Both the position numbers and the translations under genes were made by a program. Shown here one piece after another: positions 35,805 through 45,462 of a stretch of 64,000 nt of DNA. Origin of the DNA: Armillaria gallica. Lineage: Eukaryota > Basidiomycota > Agaricomycetes > Agaricales > Physalacriaceae. The notes below the pieces were generated by a model that worked only from the letters and a program-made list of their open reading frames with translations, searched no databases and was not told where the DNA came from. The stretch lies in the NCBI GenBank assembly GCA_037576215.1, contig JBANDB010000004.1:496001-560000 (forward strand), given 5' to 3'. Each line of letters starts with the position of its first letter. Position 1 is the first letter of the stretch.

Positions 35805-36854
35805 CCAGGTATATCAGAGGGAGCATATTGGTCACAAGGTACACAATATACATGACAAGGGAGATGGTTTCTATTATGAGCACAATTCCCAGTTGCTGGG
35901 GTAAGAGATATAGAAAAAGCCCTATGAAAAATAGGCTGAGGGATAGATGCAACATTAGCAAGAGGAGGCCAATGAGGGTGCTGACATGCCAATTGACAAG
36001 ACCAATGTAGTGTAAATGTCGAGTTCAACTGTGAACTTGGGGGTCTCCAGTGACAGGAGACAGATAATGGGAATACCACTCATCTGCAAGGATGGCAAAC
36101 AATGCTGTCACAAGGCTGAGAGAAAGGCTTGAAAACAATAGCTCATTGATCAACGAATCCAAAGGTTTCAGATTAGAATGAGCAGTGGGGTCAGCACTGG
36201 AAGTGATGATGCGGTCAATGGAAGTGCCCTTCACCAGTGCACACTGTATATTGATCTGATCAAACAGTAAAAGTGCCGACAATTGTTGATAATCTGGTCA
36301 AAGATTTCCTGCAGATTGTGTGATCAAGGTGCTGACAATGGCAGAAAATAATCCCACCTACAAGAGGAAAAAATTGAAGTGATGTAGCACACATTTAACT
36401 GAATCAGCTCACAAAAACTAGGAGGATGTTGACTTGTCCTCTTTGATTCTCAAGCATATCTGTGTCATAAATCAGACTTTCATCCAAATAGGCCTGCCAA
36501 ATGTTGGATGTTGGCCCTGCTTCTTCAAAAGGTTGATTTGGTGCATACACTTGAGCAGCACCTAGAATGATTTGTAAGTTGATAGGAGTGATTGCTTAAC
36601 ACAGTACGAGTACCCATCACTCTGACATATTTATTGGCAGGTTGACTTGGGAAACCAAAAACAAAGGGGTGTCTCCTCTTGACATGATGCATTGGTACCT
36701 TTTCAGGTGAGGGTGAATTCAATGTTTTCCTTGTCGCAACCCTATGGATAGCCGAATCCTGAGTGTGACTGTAGTCTCCAAACCTGTGCAATGATGTACC
36801 ATCACTGGAATTAGAACTCCAGTCTTGACTTTCACTGAGAGTATTATCATCCAT

Positions 36855-37422
36855 GACTAGTGCTAGCAAAGAGAGAGATTATAGTACATCAGAAGGATGA
36901 GAGAGTGAGTACTTAAGGGGAAAATGACATGCAGAATGGTAAAAAGGCAGATATTTCCATGATCCGTCTAGGGGACACACATAGGTCTGCCTGAAAAAAA
37001 CCAAAAAGGAAGCAATTGTGTGCTAAGAGGAAAACATGACATCCCATTCACACTGCACCATTTGAAAGTCCAAGGGACCAGCACAGCTGAAACCTTGCAA
37101 AGGGAGTTGGGATATGTCTTTGCTCTTCTTATATTCAGTTGATTTAATCGTTAGAAATGCATTAGAACTGCAAAGAGGTTTCTGTCTGATAATAAAATGA
37201 TGAGAAATGCATCAGAAGCTGTGTTCTGATGGGGAAGAGGAAAAACAAAGCACTGGTAAGAAGTGATGCAGAATTCAAATAGACTTAATGTAATTGTGAC
37301 TGAGACCTGACTACCCTGTGACTAATATCAGTGCAACTTGTACCTGATTTAACCATCTTGGAAAGGAGACTCACCATCAGTCCACAACAATGCAGCTGCC
37401 AGCTTGATCCAATGTTAGTGCT
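36855..37422. other. upstream flank of DUF6535 copy 2
   Basis: No gene seen. CpG-poor, AT-rich. Ends at the G2 insertion site; the sequence continues on the far side of G2 at 45810. Confidence 0.4.
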
Positions 37423-37427
37423 GTTTC

Positions 37428-37769
37428 TGTTATATCCGGACCTGGGAATAACAGACTAGGCGTCTAACGATGCACTACCTTGCACTTCGGGTAGATCAAT
37501 AGAACCGTGACGTCTTGTTACAGTGGAGCGGTATACGCAGCAAACTCTCGGCAAGCGATAAGAGTAAAGTCCGGGGTGTATTAAACTTAGCTTGAAGCTA
37601 GGGTACATGGCTGAGAGCGGTGCTACTTATATACGACGTTCGGAAGTTAAAAATAGTTCAATGGGTAATGGCTTTGATAGAAGTTCTGGGGTGATCTGCT
37701 GGAATGTTGGGGATGGTGCCGAGGTGCCGGATAAGATAAGATTAGGTAAAAAGTGAATAAATCGTAACA
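37428..37769 (-). repeat. 3' LTR of G2
   Basis: 342 bp, same length as the 5' LTR. Differences from it lie at 37438, 37443, 37481, 37498, 37512, 37524, 37556, 37618, 37669, 37712 and 37721. All are transitions and all but 37712 involve a CpG in one copy. Confidence 0.98.
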
Positions 37770-39233
37770 TCACCCCCTCGTTAAGGCAGGCGTCCCGACT
37801 GCTCGTATGGCACGTTCTCGGTGTTCGAAGTCGGCAATGGCGTCCCGCGCATGGGCCATATCTTCCTCCCGGACCCATGAATTATGTTCCCGAGTCCAGC
37901 CCTTCCACTTGACGAAGTAGTCTGTTGTTGTCCGGGATTTCTGACCGCGCCTTCCACGTATTTGTCTGGGTTTGGTGTCGAGGATCGTTTCGATTTCGTA
38001 CTCTTCCTCATTTTCGATGAGCTCAGGTGGTGGTGGCGGAGGCAGCTCCTGGTTTGGGAATGTTGGGTGTGTGTACGGAGTCAGCAATTTCTCGTTAAAA
38101 CGGGGGTGAATCTTCCAGTGGGGTGGCAGTTTCAATTTGTACGCACTAGTGCCTGCTTTTTCGAGAATTTGGAACGGGCTGACGCGTTTGTCATCTAGCT
38201 TCTTCTTTGGTCGGGGGAGGTTTAGGTTAGTGGCATCCAGCCATACGCGGTCGCCGATATGATACGCGTGCGCGTTGCGTCGACATTTGTCGTACTGGTT
38301 TTTCATTCGTTCAGCGGCTGCGTGGAGAGCTTTTTCGGTCTCGGCGTGGATCTGTGTCATGGTTTTGGCGAAATCTCCTGCGGCTGGGTTCGTCAGGGGG
38401 GATGCGCGTTGAGCGTCTGGCATTACTCTTGGGTTTCGTCCATAAAGTACCATAAAGGGGCTTTTCCCTGTGGCGCTGTGTATTCGGTTGTTGTGAGCGA
38501 ATTCTGCCAGGGGCAGCCAGTCGCTCCAGTCGTTCTGTCGGTAGTTCACAAATATCCGGAGATACTTGATGATTTCTTGGTTGACTCGTTCCGTCTGGCC
38601 GTCTGTCTGAGGGTGGAAGGCTGTCAATGCATTTTGCGTAATGTTGAGCAGCCGATAGAGCTCTTTCATGAACTTAGAGACGAATTGTGGTCCTCGGTCA
38701 GAAATGACGACCTGAGGCATGCCATGGCGCGCGTAGACTTGGTCTCTGAGCAAGCGCGCCCATCCTTCCGCCGATAGTTCGACATTACAGGTGATCGGAA
38801 TGATCGCCTTTGAGAATCTGTCGACAACCATGAGCATTGCGTCGTTACCATTGGAGTCAGGGAGACCAGTGACCATATCGACAGATATGTGTGTCCATGG
38901 GGTGGTTGGTACCTCGTTAGGGTGCAGCGGTGCTGCCCTTGCGTGGGTGTCTGACTTGGTCCTTTGACACGTTTCACAGCCTTTCACGTAGGCCTCCACA
39001 TCTTTCCTTAGTTTGGGCCACCAGTAATCACGGAGTACTAACTCCTTCGTCTTCTCGATTCCTGGATGACCGGCGGTGATGTGGTCTTGATATTGGGAGA
39101 TGATTTTGCCCCGCAGCGCCTTTTTGCGGGGGACGTAGATTCTTCCGTCGTAATAGAGGAGTCCGCCTTGGCGGGAGATTCCTCGTTCGTGGGCCAACGA
39201 GGCTGCTATGCCCTCGTCCCAGAGTTCTTCCTG
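37770..39233 (-). CDS. pol: G2 Pol part 3: integrase with chromodomain
   Basis: Open from after the TGA at 39234 to the LTR edge. HHCC: DHITAGHPGIEKTKELVLRD and GCETCQRTK. DDE core: HISVDMVTGLPDSNGNDAML (D), VVISDRGPQFVSKF (D), FHPQTDGQTERVNQEI (E). GPY/F-like C-terminal region: RVSPFQILEKAGTSAYKLKL and HPRFNEKLLTPY. Chromodomain: EIETILDTKPRQ, TDYFVKWKGWTREHNSWVRE. The three DDE residues are all present, so this is the least damaged enzyme of G2. It normally arrives as part of Gag-Pol and has no start of its own. The chromodomain predicts targeting to marked heterochromatin, which suits its landing site among older repeats. Confidence 0.95.
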   Translation of the reverse strand, partial: QEELWDEGIAASLAHERGISRQGGLLYYDGRIYVPRKKALRGKIISQYQDHITAGHPGIEKTKELVLRDYWWPKLRKDVEAYVKGCETCQRTKSDTHARAAPLHPNEVPTTPWTHISVDMVTGLPDSNGNDAMLMVVDRFSKAIIPITCNVELSAEGWARLLRDQVYARHGMPQVVISDRGPQFVSKFMKELYRLLNITQNALTAFHPQTDGQTERVNQEIIKYLRIFVNYRQNDWSDWLPLAEFAHNNRIHSATGKSPFMVLYGRNPRVMPDAQRASPLTNPAAGDFAKTMTQIHAETEKALHAAAERMKNQYDKCRRNAHAYHIGDRVWLDATNLNLPRPKKKLDDKRVSPFQILEKAGTSAYKLKLPPHWKIHPRFNEKLLTPYTHPTFPNQELPPPPPPELIENEEEYEIETILDTKPRQIRGRRGQKSRTTTDYFVKWKGWTREHNSWVREEDMAHARDAIADFEHRERAIRAVGTPALTRG

Positions 39234-40748
39234 TCAGGTGGCTTCTTCGACTGTCCGCTGCGTTTCTGTCGCCGTTGGCATTATTAATGCCTGGAAGTGA
39301 GCGGCTTTCAAGATGACAATGTCGTCGTTGTCCTTTGCCCCTTGGTCGTGGTCACTTCGCCGGGAGAGTAGGTCGGCCTTTACATTCTGGGCACTGGGTT
39401 TGTGATGGAGCGTGAAGTGATATTCGGCGAGCTCAGTCACCCAGCGGGCCTGTCGTCGGTTCAACTTTTGTGGGAGTCGGAAGTACTGGAGGTTCTGATG
39501 AACCGTCCAGATTTCCACGTTCTCTTTAGCCCCCATGAGGTAGTGGCGCCATTCGGAGAGTGCGAGCATGATGGCCAGCAGCTCCTTGTCATAGATCTCA
39601 TAGTTCCGTTTGGTGGCGCTAAGAGATTTGGACATAAACGCTACTGGTCGCCATATACCATTTTGCTCCTGACTGAGCACCGCGCCTACCGCGCCTTCGC
39701 TCGCGTCTGCTTCAACCCTGAAGGGGTCGCTATCCGTTGGAATGGCGAGGATGACGTCCTCCGCCATGCGTCGTTTCAGTTCCTGGAAAGCTCGGGCTTG
39801 CGCCTCCATCCATTTCCACTCTGCGTTGCCTGTCAGCTGAGTGAGGGGTCGTACGACCTTCGAATACATTTTGATAAATTTTCGATAGAAGTTGGTGAAC
39901 CCCAGAAACGACTGGAGTTCCTTCTTTCGACGGGGGGTCGGCCATTCAGCAATGCCAGCGATTTTGACAGGATCCATTCGTACGGAATTTTCGCTGATGA
40001 TTACACTGAGATATTCTGTTTCGAGGACTTCAAACTCGCATTTTTCCACTTTGAGGAAGAGCTTGTTTTCTCGGAGGCGCTGGAGGACGCGCTTTACGAT
40101 TTGGCGGTGCTCCTGGAGGTTCTTCGAGAAGATCAGGATGTTGTCAAGATAGATAGTGACCTTCCCTTCTCCGATTAAGTCTCGAAAGATATCATTCATC
40201 ATCCATTGGAATGTTGCGGGTGAATTGGTAAGTCCGAAGAACATGACAGTAGGCTCATAAAGCCTGCAGTTCGTGCAGAAGGCAGCCTTCTCTTCATCAC
40301 CCTCTCGGATTCGAACATTGTTGTACCCCCAGCAGACGTCGAGTTTCGTGAAGTATTTGGCGCCGCGTAGTTTGTCAATGAGTTCGGAAATGAGTGGCAA
40401 TGGATATCGGTTTTTGATGGTCATCTCATTAAGTTTGCGGTAATCCTGCACGGGTCGAAGCGTGCCATCCTTCTTTTTTACAAAGAAGAAGGGCGATGCG
40501 AATGGGGACTTGGAGGGGTGAATACACCCAGATTCCAGGTTTTCATCAAGGAACTTGTCGAGTTGTTCCTGTTCGTTTCGGTTAAGGGGGTACACCTTGC
40601 AGTCTAGGGTGGATTTGGCGTTTGGGACTAGCTCGATGGCGTGGTCCCAAGGCTTTCGTTCGGGCAAATCGTCGAAGTTCTCCTTCGAGAACAGGTCGCG
40701 GAAGGAATGATAGTGCTCGGGTATCATTTCCTCGAAAGTCCTTTTTGG
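39234..40748 (-). pseudogene. pol: G2 Pol part 2: reverse transcriptase and RNase H, active sites mutated
   Basis: KPWDHAIELVPNAKSTLDC, SPFFFVKKKDGTLRPVQDYR, RYPLPLISELIDKLRGAKYF and [18 protein letters not shown] are textbook Ty3/gypsy RT. The catalytic box reads YLDN instead of YLDD (near 40150), again GAC to AAC at a CpG. Other likely CpG hits are DVCWGYNN (family R or K at Cys) and AAFCTNC. RNase H has RVEADASEGAVGAVLSQEQN and YEIYDKELLAIMLALSEW, but IWTVHQNLQYF where IWTDHQN is expected (lost acidic residue, a transversion). The frame ends in TGA at 39234-39236. Confidence 0.95.
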
Positions 40749-42584
40749 TCAGTCGGCCTTGGCCTTGGCTGCGAGGTCGTTGGCATGGTGGAGGGCTCGT
40801 ATTGTGAGCTCCTCTTCCATCCGGACGGCGAGGATCACATTGCCGTCTTCGAGCTCTTCATCCCAACGATCGTCGGGGTCGGCGTCCGGCAGTTCGAGGG
40901 GGTTTTTGACGCACTGACAGCGTCCAAACACCACGCTTCCGGTCCGCCAGTTGACAGAGGGGTTATGGCGCTTGAGCCAGTCGTGGCCCAGATAGATGTC
41001 TCGCTTTCCCAGATCGGTGACCGCTAGGTCAATGCGTTCACGATGCTCCCCGATAGAGAGGCAGAGTTCCACAAACTCTGTGACTTCTCCGCCAGCGTTC
41101 TTGGTCCTGTCGGCATTATAGACTGGGATCGGGACTTTTACTTTTCAGGTGTCAAGCCCGTGTTGGCGGACATAGGCAGTATTGATTGCACTCCCTGTGC
41201 ACCCACTGTTGAGCAGTGCTTTGGTGCTGAGAACCTTCCTGCCGGTACAAGGTTCGAGGACCACGGGGATCATTAAGTCGCTGGTGGATCCTCGGATATA
41301 GCGTATGGGTTCTCGGAGTTCGTAGAGGTGCTCCCGGGCGAGTTCTCCTTCCGTTCGAAGGGTCCCTAGGAGCTCGTCACTCAGTTCTCCCATCCGGTCC
41401 GGATGGATCCATAGGGCAAGGATGGCGCGCACGGCGTTGTCGTTTAGTGCCTGGTGGATGGCACGCAAGGTCCAGTCTACTTCAAATGGTTTTACCCACC
41501 TGTAGTCGACCTTAAGGGCCACAGGGATCGTTTCGGGAGTCACTGAAGCAAGCGCTGGAGGACCCCCCGATTCAACGATCGGACTCCCCCTCGATTCCCA
41601 TTGTCGGAAGGAGGTGTCGTCCTCCTCGTCGGGAATCTCTTCCAGGAGTACCTTATGCCCCCTCTTTACCGCCTGGGCGCTAGTGGGGTCCTCCCTCTCA
41701 GCTTTGCGGTCGTCCTGTGGGTCTTGGTTCTCGACAGGGAGCAGGGAACGTATCTGCTCTTGATTCCCTCGTCCAGTATTGTCGCGTGGGGCTACGGGTC
41801 ACCCTTGTACTGAAGGGTCGGAATTACCAGGGATTCGACCCGTGGGCCCCGTATCGACGGATTTCCCTCTGCCCAGTCTTCCTGGCCGCTCCCGTAGGGG
41901 GGTTGAGCCTGCGCAGCCCGAGCCTCGAAGGGGAGGATTGGACTCGTCGCCTGCGCCTCGGGGGTCGTCCCGTGGGGGCACCCATTCGTGGTTCGGGGTC
42001 GCTTTGTCAGGTTTAGGTATGACCCTAATTCCTGCCCCACCTGATCAGGGGGTGTCTCTACCGAAGGGAGACTGCCCGTCTGTCATTATGGCAGGTGTCG
42101 CAGTGGTGGGCGACTTGTCGTTCGATCCGTTCACTCGTAATGAGCTACTTGGCGGACGCTTAGCCGGTTTAGATAACTTGGGGACGGTGGCCCCAGTGTC
42201 TAGAGGGTCTGGGTCAGTTATGTCCTGAAGGACGTCGTATCTATTTGCTGATTCTGTGACTGGGCGCGCAGGGAAAATCGTAAGCTGGCACACAGGCCGT
42301 ATATTGATAATGTTTTTTGAAGTCGTAGGGATAACCGGTCCCATACATGGGGACTGGGGTATAGCCGAATGCGTGGTAGTAAAATTGTCTGGGGGTACGT
42401 TACAAGTAGATGGTAGTACAAAGGAAAAGGCGGGGCGTGCACCAGAAGGGTTCTTGGTTGTTGCGGGCGAATCAGGACCCGGACGACCTACTCTTTTACT
42501 GTTTTCAACTCCGTCGTATCTGCGAGTGGCTCCGATGCCGCATCGAGTGCGCGCACCTCCTGTTTCTCGCCCTTGTGGGGACAA
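40749..42584 (-). pseudogene. pol: G2 Pol part 1: linker and aspartic protease, catalytic Asp lost
   Basis: Same frame as the rest of Pol, with TGA at 42045, 41799, 41145 and 40749. The linker is Pro/Ser-rich (ANRYDVLQDITDPDPLD). The protease region has WVKPFEVDWTLRAI, then LLNSGCTGSAINTAYVRQHG where the family has D-S-G: the catalytic Asp is Asn (AAC). Downstream are VPIPVYNADRTKNAGG and IYLGHDWLKRHNPSVNW. The D-to-N change sits at a CpG (CTCGAC to CTCAAC), as expected for deamination on the other strand. A retropepsin without Asp is inactive. No ATG starts this frame, so expression would need -1 frameshifting or reinitiation at the gag end. Confidence 0.88.
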
Positions 42585-43993
42585 TCCCGACTAAGGTGTC
42601 CCCTTTCGTCGCATCGGAAGCACTTCCCTTCTTTCATCTGCTGCGATTTTTTTGCATCGATTTCCATGGGAATTCCTCTACCTGGGTGCATGGTCTGTTG
42701 AATTGGGACCCATGTAGTCCTGGGCGGGGCTGGCTTTGGGGTCTCCTTGGGCTTCGAAGCGGGGCGCTGTTCCGCGGCCTTAGCAGGAGTAGGCCCGTGT
42801 GGGTTCGAACACTTTTCGGGATACTTGTCGAGTCCCTGGGTCTGTTCGAAGACCTTCTGTCGTTGACGCTGCTCGTACATGAGGAGTATTTGATCCTTCC
42901 ATTCTTCGTAGTTACGAGGGACCACAATTCCCAGGTTGGCGATGGCCGTGCTGTAGCCGCAGGGAATACCCTTGCGGACTGCTTGGACTAGTAGGCCGCG
43001 CTCCGTTTGGTCATCGAGACGGTTGGCCAGTTTTGCCTCCCTCTCTAGCTTCCGGAAGAAGACATGGGCGGGGTCGTCTCCCATCTTCATTTCGCCCATT
43101 CTCCTTTCGTGGACTAATTCTATGGTGGGGTCCCTGAATTGTTCTCGGAAGAGGTTGCAGAAGTCTTCCCAGCGAGGGTAGCGATAGCGCGGTCCCGCTT
43201 CGAAGTCCTCGTCTTCCTCCGGGGTTCCGTGGATCCCGGGATCGGATGGGACGTATCGGTACTTGGGGCGCTCATGCACCCACCAGTCCTCCGCCTTGCC
43301 TTCGAGGAGGGACACTGCTAGTCCAACCATAAGGGAGGGTCTCCCCTCGTAGTGATATCGAAAGGTCTCGAAGTAGTGGTCGCACGCCCCTAAGAAGTGT
43401 TTGATGTCGTCGTGCCTCCCTTCAAAGGTCCGTGGCAGCTTCATGAGTATGGGCCTGACGTTGACGAAGGCCGGGGGGTGATTAGCGTTCCACTCACCCG
43501 AGGGTCCATGTTCCGGTGGTGCCCAGTTGGGCGGGCGTGGTATGGAATAGTAGTCGGGGTCTGGTCCTCGCCTCGGGGGGCGACCCTGACCCGGAGCTGG
43601 TACCCTCTTTTTCTTTTCTGCTTCCAGCTCATCCTGGAGTCTGGTATTCTCGTCTCGCATGGCCTTGGCTTGGTCTTCAAGCCGGGCCATTCGCTGTTGG
43701 TCTGTCTCTCCTGGTTCTGGGGGGTCTTCTTCCATTCCCCCGCTGTCATTGTTCCCCGAGCCTGCCATCAGACGGCTTGTCCCCTTCCCATGATACATCC
43801 CCTGCTTCCTCCAGTTCCTTTGCACGGTGACAGGGGGAGAGTCAGGCAGTGGTCCTGCCCCATGCATCATATAGTAATAGTCAGGGACCTCCGTCGCCGG
43901 GTTCCCGGGGTAGGGTCTCCCCATCCAGGTCTGGTCGGTCCCCCTGTAGCCTGGCGAGGGGTAATAGCGCTCGTTCCAGGGTGAGCTGCTCAT
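42488..43993 (-). CDS. gag: G2 Gag (capsid-nucleocapsid), 501 residues
   Basis: ATG at 43993, 7 bases after the ORF B stop, is chosen as the start. The gag frame is open 924 bases further upstream to an ATG at 44917, but that part overlaps ORF B. Features in order: an acidic coiled-coil-like segment (QRMARLEDQAKAMRDENTRL), the Gag core from about KLPRTFEGRHDDIKHFLGAC through LEGKAEDWWVHERPKY to NLFREQFRDPTIELVHERRM, an EYEQRQR-like helix, and a CCHC zinc knuckle CFRCDERGHLSRDC near 42583-42630. It forms the particle and binds RNA. No internal stop. The pol frame overlaps its end by about 97 bases in the -1 frame. Confidence 0.9.
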   Translation of the reverse strand: MSSSPWNERYYPSPGYRGTDQTWMGRPYPGNPATEVPDYYYMMHGAGPLPDSPPVTVQRNWRKQGMYHGKGTSRLMAGSGNNDSGGMEEDPPEPGETDQQRMARLEDQAKAMRDENTRLQDELEAEKKKRVPAPGQGRPPRRGPDPDYYSIPRPPNWAPPEHGPSGEWNANHPPAFVNVRPILMKLPRTFEGRHDDIKHFLGACDHYFETFRYHYEGRPSLMVGLAVSLLEGKAEDWWVHERPKYRYVPSDPGIHGTPEEDEDFEAGPRYRYPRWEDFCNLFREQFRDPTIELVHERRMGEMKMGDDPAHVFFRKLEREAKLANRLDDQTERGLLVQAVRKGIPCGYSTAIANLGIVVPRNYEEWKDQILLMYEQRQRQKVFEQTQGLDKYPEKCSNPHGPTPAKAAEQRPASKPKETPKPAPPRTTWVPIQQTMHPGRGIPMEIDAKKSQQMKEGKCFRCDERGHLSRDCPHKGEKQEVRALDAASEPLADTTELKTVKE

Positions 43994-44000
43994 CCTCGGT

Positions 44001-45095
44001 TCAGGGGGGAACGCGTGGGACTCGATTTCCTGCTGATGGTGGATACCTTTCCCGATATCGGTTTGCCCAAATCTGGGCATCGATGATGTGATCTCGTCCA
44101 TATCGAGGAAGTGGATCCCCTCGATCAACGGCAAGGTAGTAGTCCATGCTTTCCCGGTCCGGAGCTCGGAATCCTGCCCTTCGTTCGATATCCTGCCATT
44201 GTAGTTCCCAGGCCTCACTTCGCGCGGGGCCCAGTATGCGGATATCGACTCTTGAAAGAGCCGGCCACTCATAGTCCCCACCAAAGGGGTTGAGTGGGTC
44301 GTCGTCGTCTCGTGGTCGTGGCGGTCCTGCCACGACGGGTTCTGGGGTCGGAAGGGGTTGTGGCTCTGACGGGGTTGTTGCGGCTTCGGCGAGTTCCGGA
44401 TCGGGAGTGACGGATCTGGGAACACATTCGGGAGTGGCAGTTCTGGGGGGAGTAGTGGCTCTCGGAAGGGGGGCAACTGGTTCGGGGGTGGAGGTTCTGA
44501 AGAGCCCAGGGGTGTATGGAACTCCTTGCTCATCCAAGATGATGAGGGGGATACTATTGTCTGAGTCGCTGTCACTGTCGATCTCGATGGGTCTTCGAAT
44601 CGTCCCAAGCGGCCGCTGAACAGGTCACGTCGGGGGTCGTCATAGGAAGGCCTCGAGTCGCGGTCCCCTTGTGGGGAGAGTACGTCTGGAGGTATATGCG
44701 GGGGGCTCAGGCTCCTCAACCCATACGTTCTGCGTCCTCGGCTGGGAGGAGGGTCCAGGTTCGGGGTTGGGTTGAGCAGGTTCTCGATCCTCAATGAGTT
44801 CCTGCTGGGATTCGAAGAAGACGACCGCCTCGGTCTGCTGTCGGTTCCGTATGATTGAGCGCTCTGTCCCCATGCCTGGTCGGACGTGGGCGGGGTCGAG
44901 TCTAGGTAATTCGACATAGTGTCGAGGGATTGGTGGTGGTGGTGGCACGATGAGGACTCCCCGTTGATGGAGGAATCCCTGGATCTGTTCTTGGTATACG
45001 AGGACTAATGCCGCAGTAAGGAGGCACAAGAAGGTGGTGGTTACAATGGTGGCACTGAGTGCGACGGTTTGTGTTTGGTTCAGGTCTGGGGTCAT
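44001..45095 (-). pseudogene. G2 leader ORF B: membrane-anchored Pro-rich protein with PPxY motif, two TGA stops
   Basis: ATG at 45095. One helix near residues 11-33 (TVALSATIVTTTFLCLLTAA) is followed by a run of prolines and a long hydrophilic tail containing EPPAYTSR, a PPxY motif of the kind that recruits NEDD4/Rsp5 ubiquitin ligases. TGA at 44640-44642 and 44625-44627 interrupt it. The same frame then continues with an acidic Ser-Asp run (IEIDSDSDSDNS), IILDEQGVPYTPGLF and YGRDHIIDAQIWANRYRERY, and ends at 44001. A 364-codon original fits if both TGAs were CGA. It ends 7 bases before the gag ATG. No family recognised, although the C-terminal part resembles ORFs I associate with Agaricomycete gypsy elements. 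Confidence 0.68.
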
Positions 45096-45412
45096 AGATC
45101 TCGAAGTCGCGCTTCTCGTAGCCTTTGGGATAGTTGGTAAAGGAGGAATTTTAGAACGAGAAGCATAAGAATGGTGGTAAGGTTCAGGAATAGGAGGAGT
45201 CGCAGTTCCTTCTTAGTCGATATTGCAGCTGTAGTCGTCATAGCCGCAGTAGTCGTGGGTGTGGAAGTCGTCGTAGCGGTAGCGGGGGGGGGGGATAGTT
45301 CGCGCTTCTTGGGGTGGTTCCTTGCTTTCCGGGTTCTAGGCTTGCGCCGTCCTCCGCTCGCGTTTTTTGTCTCGGGGTTCTTCTCATGCTTCGGTTGTCG
45401 TTTCTGGGGCAT
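45092..45412 (-). CDS. G2 leader ORF A: basic protein with one C-terminal membrane helix (106 residues)
   Basis: ATG at 45412, about 220 bases after the predicted transcript start, so it would be the first ORF translated. Residues 1-38 are very basic (PRTRKARNHPKKREL), 39-68 are a Thr/Pro/Ala low-complexity stretch, and about 71-94 form a hydrophobic helix (LRLLLFLNLTTILMLLVLKF), followed by a short charged tail. Its stop TGA (45092-45094) overlaps the ATG of ORF B (45093-45095) as ATGA, an arrangement known to favour termination-reinitiation. It is intact. I recognise no family. A basic N terminus plus a membrane anchor could tether RNA or particles to membranes; that is inference. Confidence 0.7.
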   Translation of the reverse strand: MPQKRQPKHEKNPETKNASGGRRKPRTRKARNHPKKRELSPPPATATTTSTPTTTAAMTTTAAISTKKELRLLLFLNLTTILMLLVLKFLLYQLSQRLREARLRDL

Positions 45413-45448
45413 GGGGATCTCCGCGGTGTACGGGAGGAGATGTAAGAA

Positions 45449-45461
45449 AGCTTCAAGCTAA
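45449..45461 (-). promoter_or_regulatory. G2 self-priming primer-binding site
   Basis: Minus-strand TTAGCTTGAAGCT begins one base inside the LTR boundary and is perfectly complementary (13/13) to AGCTTCAAGCTAA at the predicted 5' end of the element's RNA (minus strand of 45622-45634). There is no TGG start as in tRNA-primed elements. This is the geometry described for Tf1/sushi retrotransposons, whose RNA 5' end is cleaved and used as primer. Confidence 0.85.
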
Positions 45462-45462
45462 C

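Larger units (their letters stand above)
28118..36854 (-). pseudogene. DUF6535 copy 2, split by several insertions
   Basis: Pieces align in order with the intact copy at 19748-22914. Exon 1 (ATG 36854, MDDNTLSESQDWSSN) runs to about 36622. Exon 2 is near 36417-36570 (NIWQAYLDESLIYDT). Exon 3 starts near 36361 (LFSAIVSTLITQS) with a TGA before PDYQQLSALLLFDQ and another near 36024. It resumes at 34080-34442 (LLWLYARSSTLLIHHLI), at 32352-32462 (WVPKNVPDIDHRLEQLL), at 29640-30857 (SLEATHILKPAHL..NALARNDVHHP, SKYRLLIIALYDIRRG, GVISFLLGQGLSGGIYHAYE), at 28262-28447 (LRKNLKEVVDVLTECV), and perhaps a last exon at 28118-28208. Insertions are R1a, R2a, a hAT element and an unassigned segment at 28450-29640. 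The gene was once a full-length paralog and is now dead. Confidence 0.88.

Noticed and set aside
38259..38777. Long plus-strand frames inside G2 (for example 172 codons here, 258 codons at 39402-40178)
   Set aside because: Antisense shadows of integrase and RT in stop-poor, CpG-rich sequence; no family signal.
40749..42584. TGA as a sense codon (recoding) in the G2 pol frame
   Set aside because: All interruptions are TGA, which at first suggests readthrough, but the positions align with Arg, the LTRs show CpG-specific decay, and host genes here use TGA as a normal stop.
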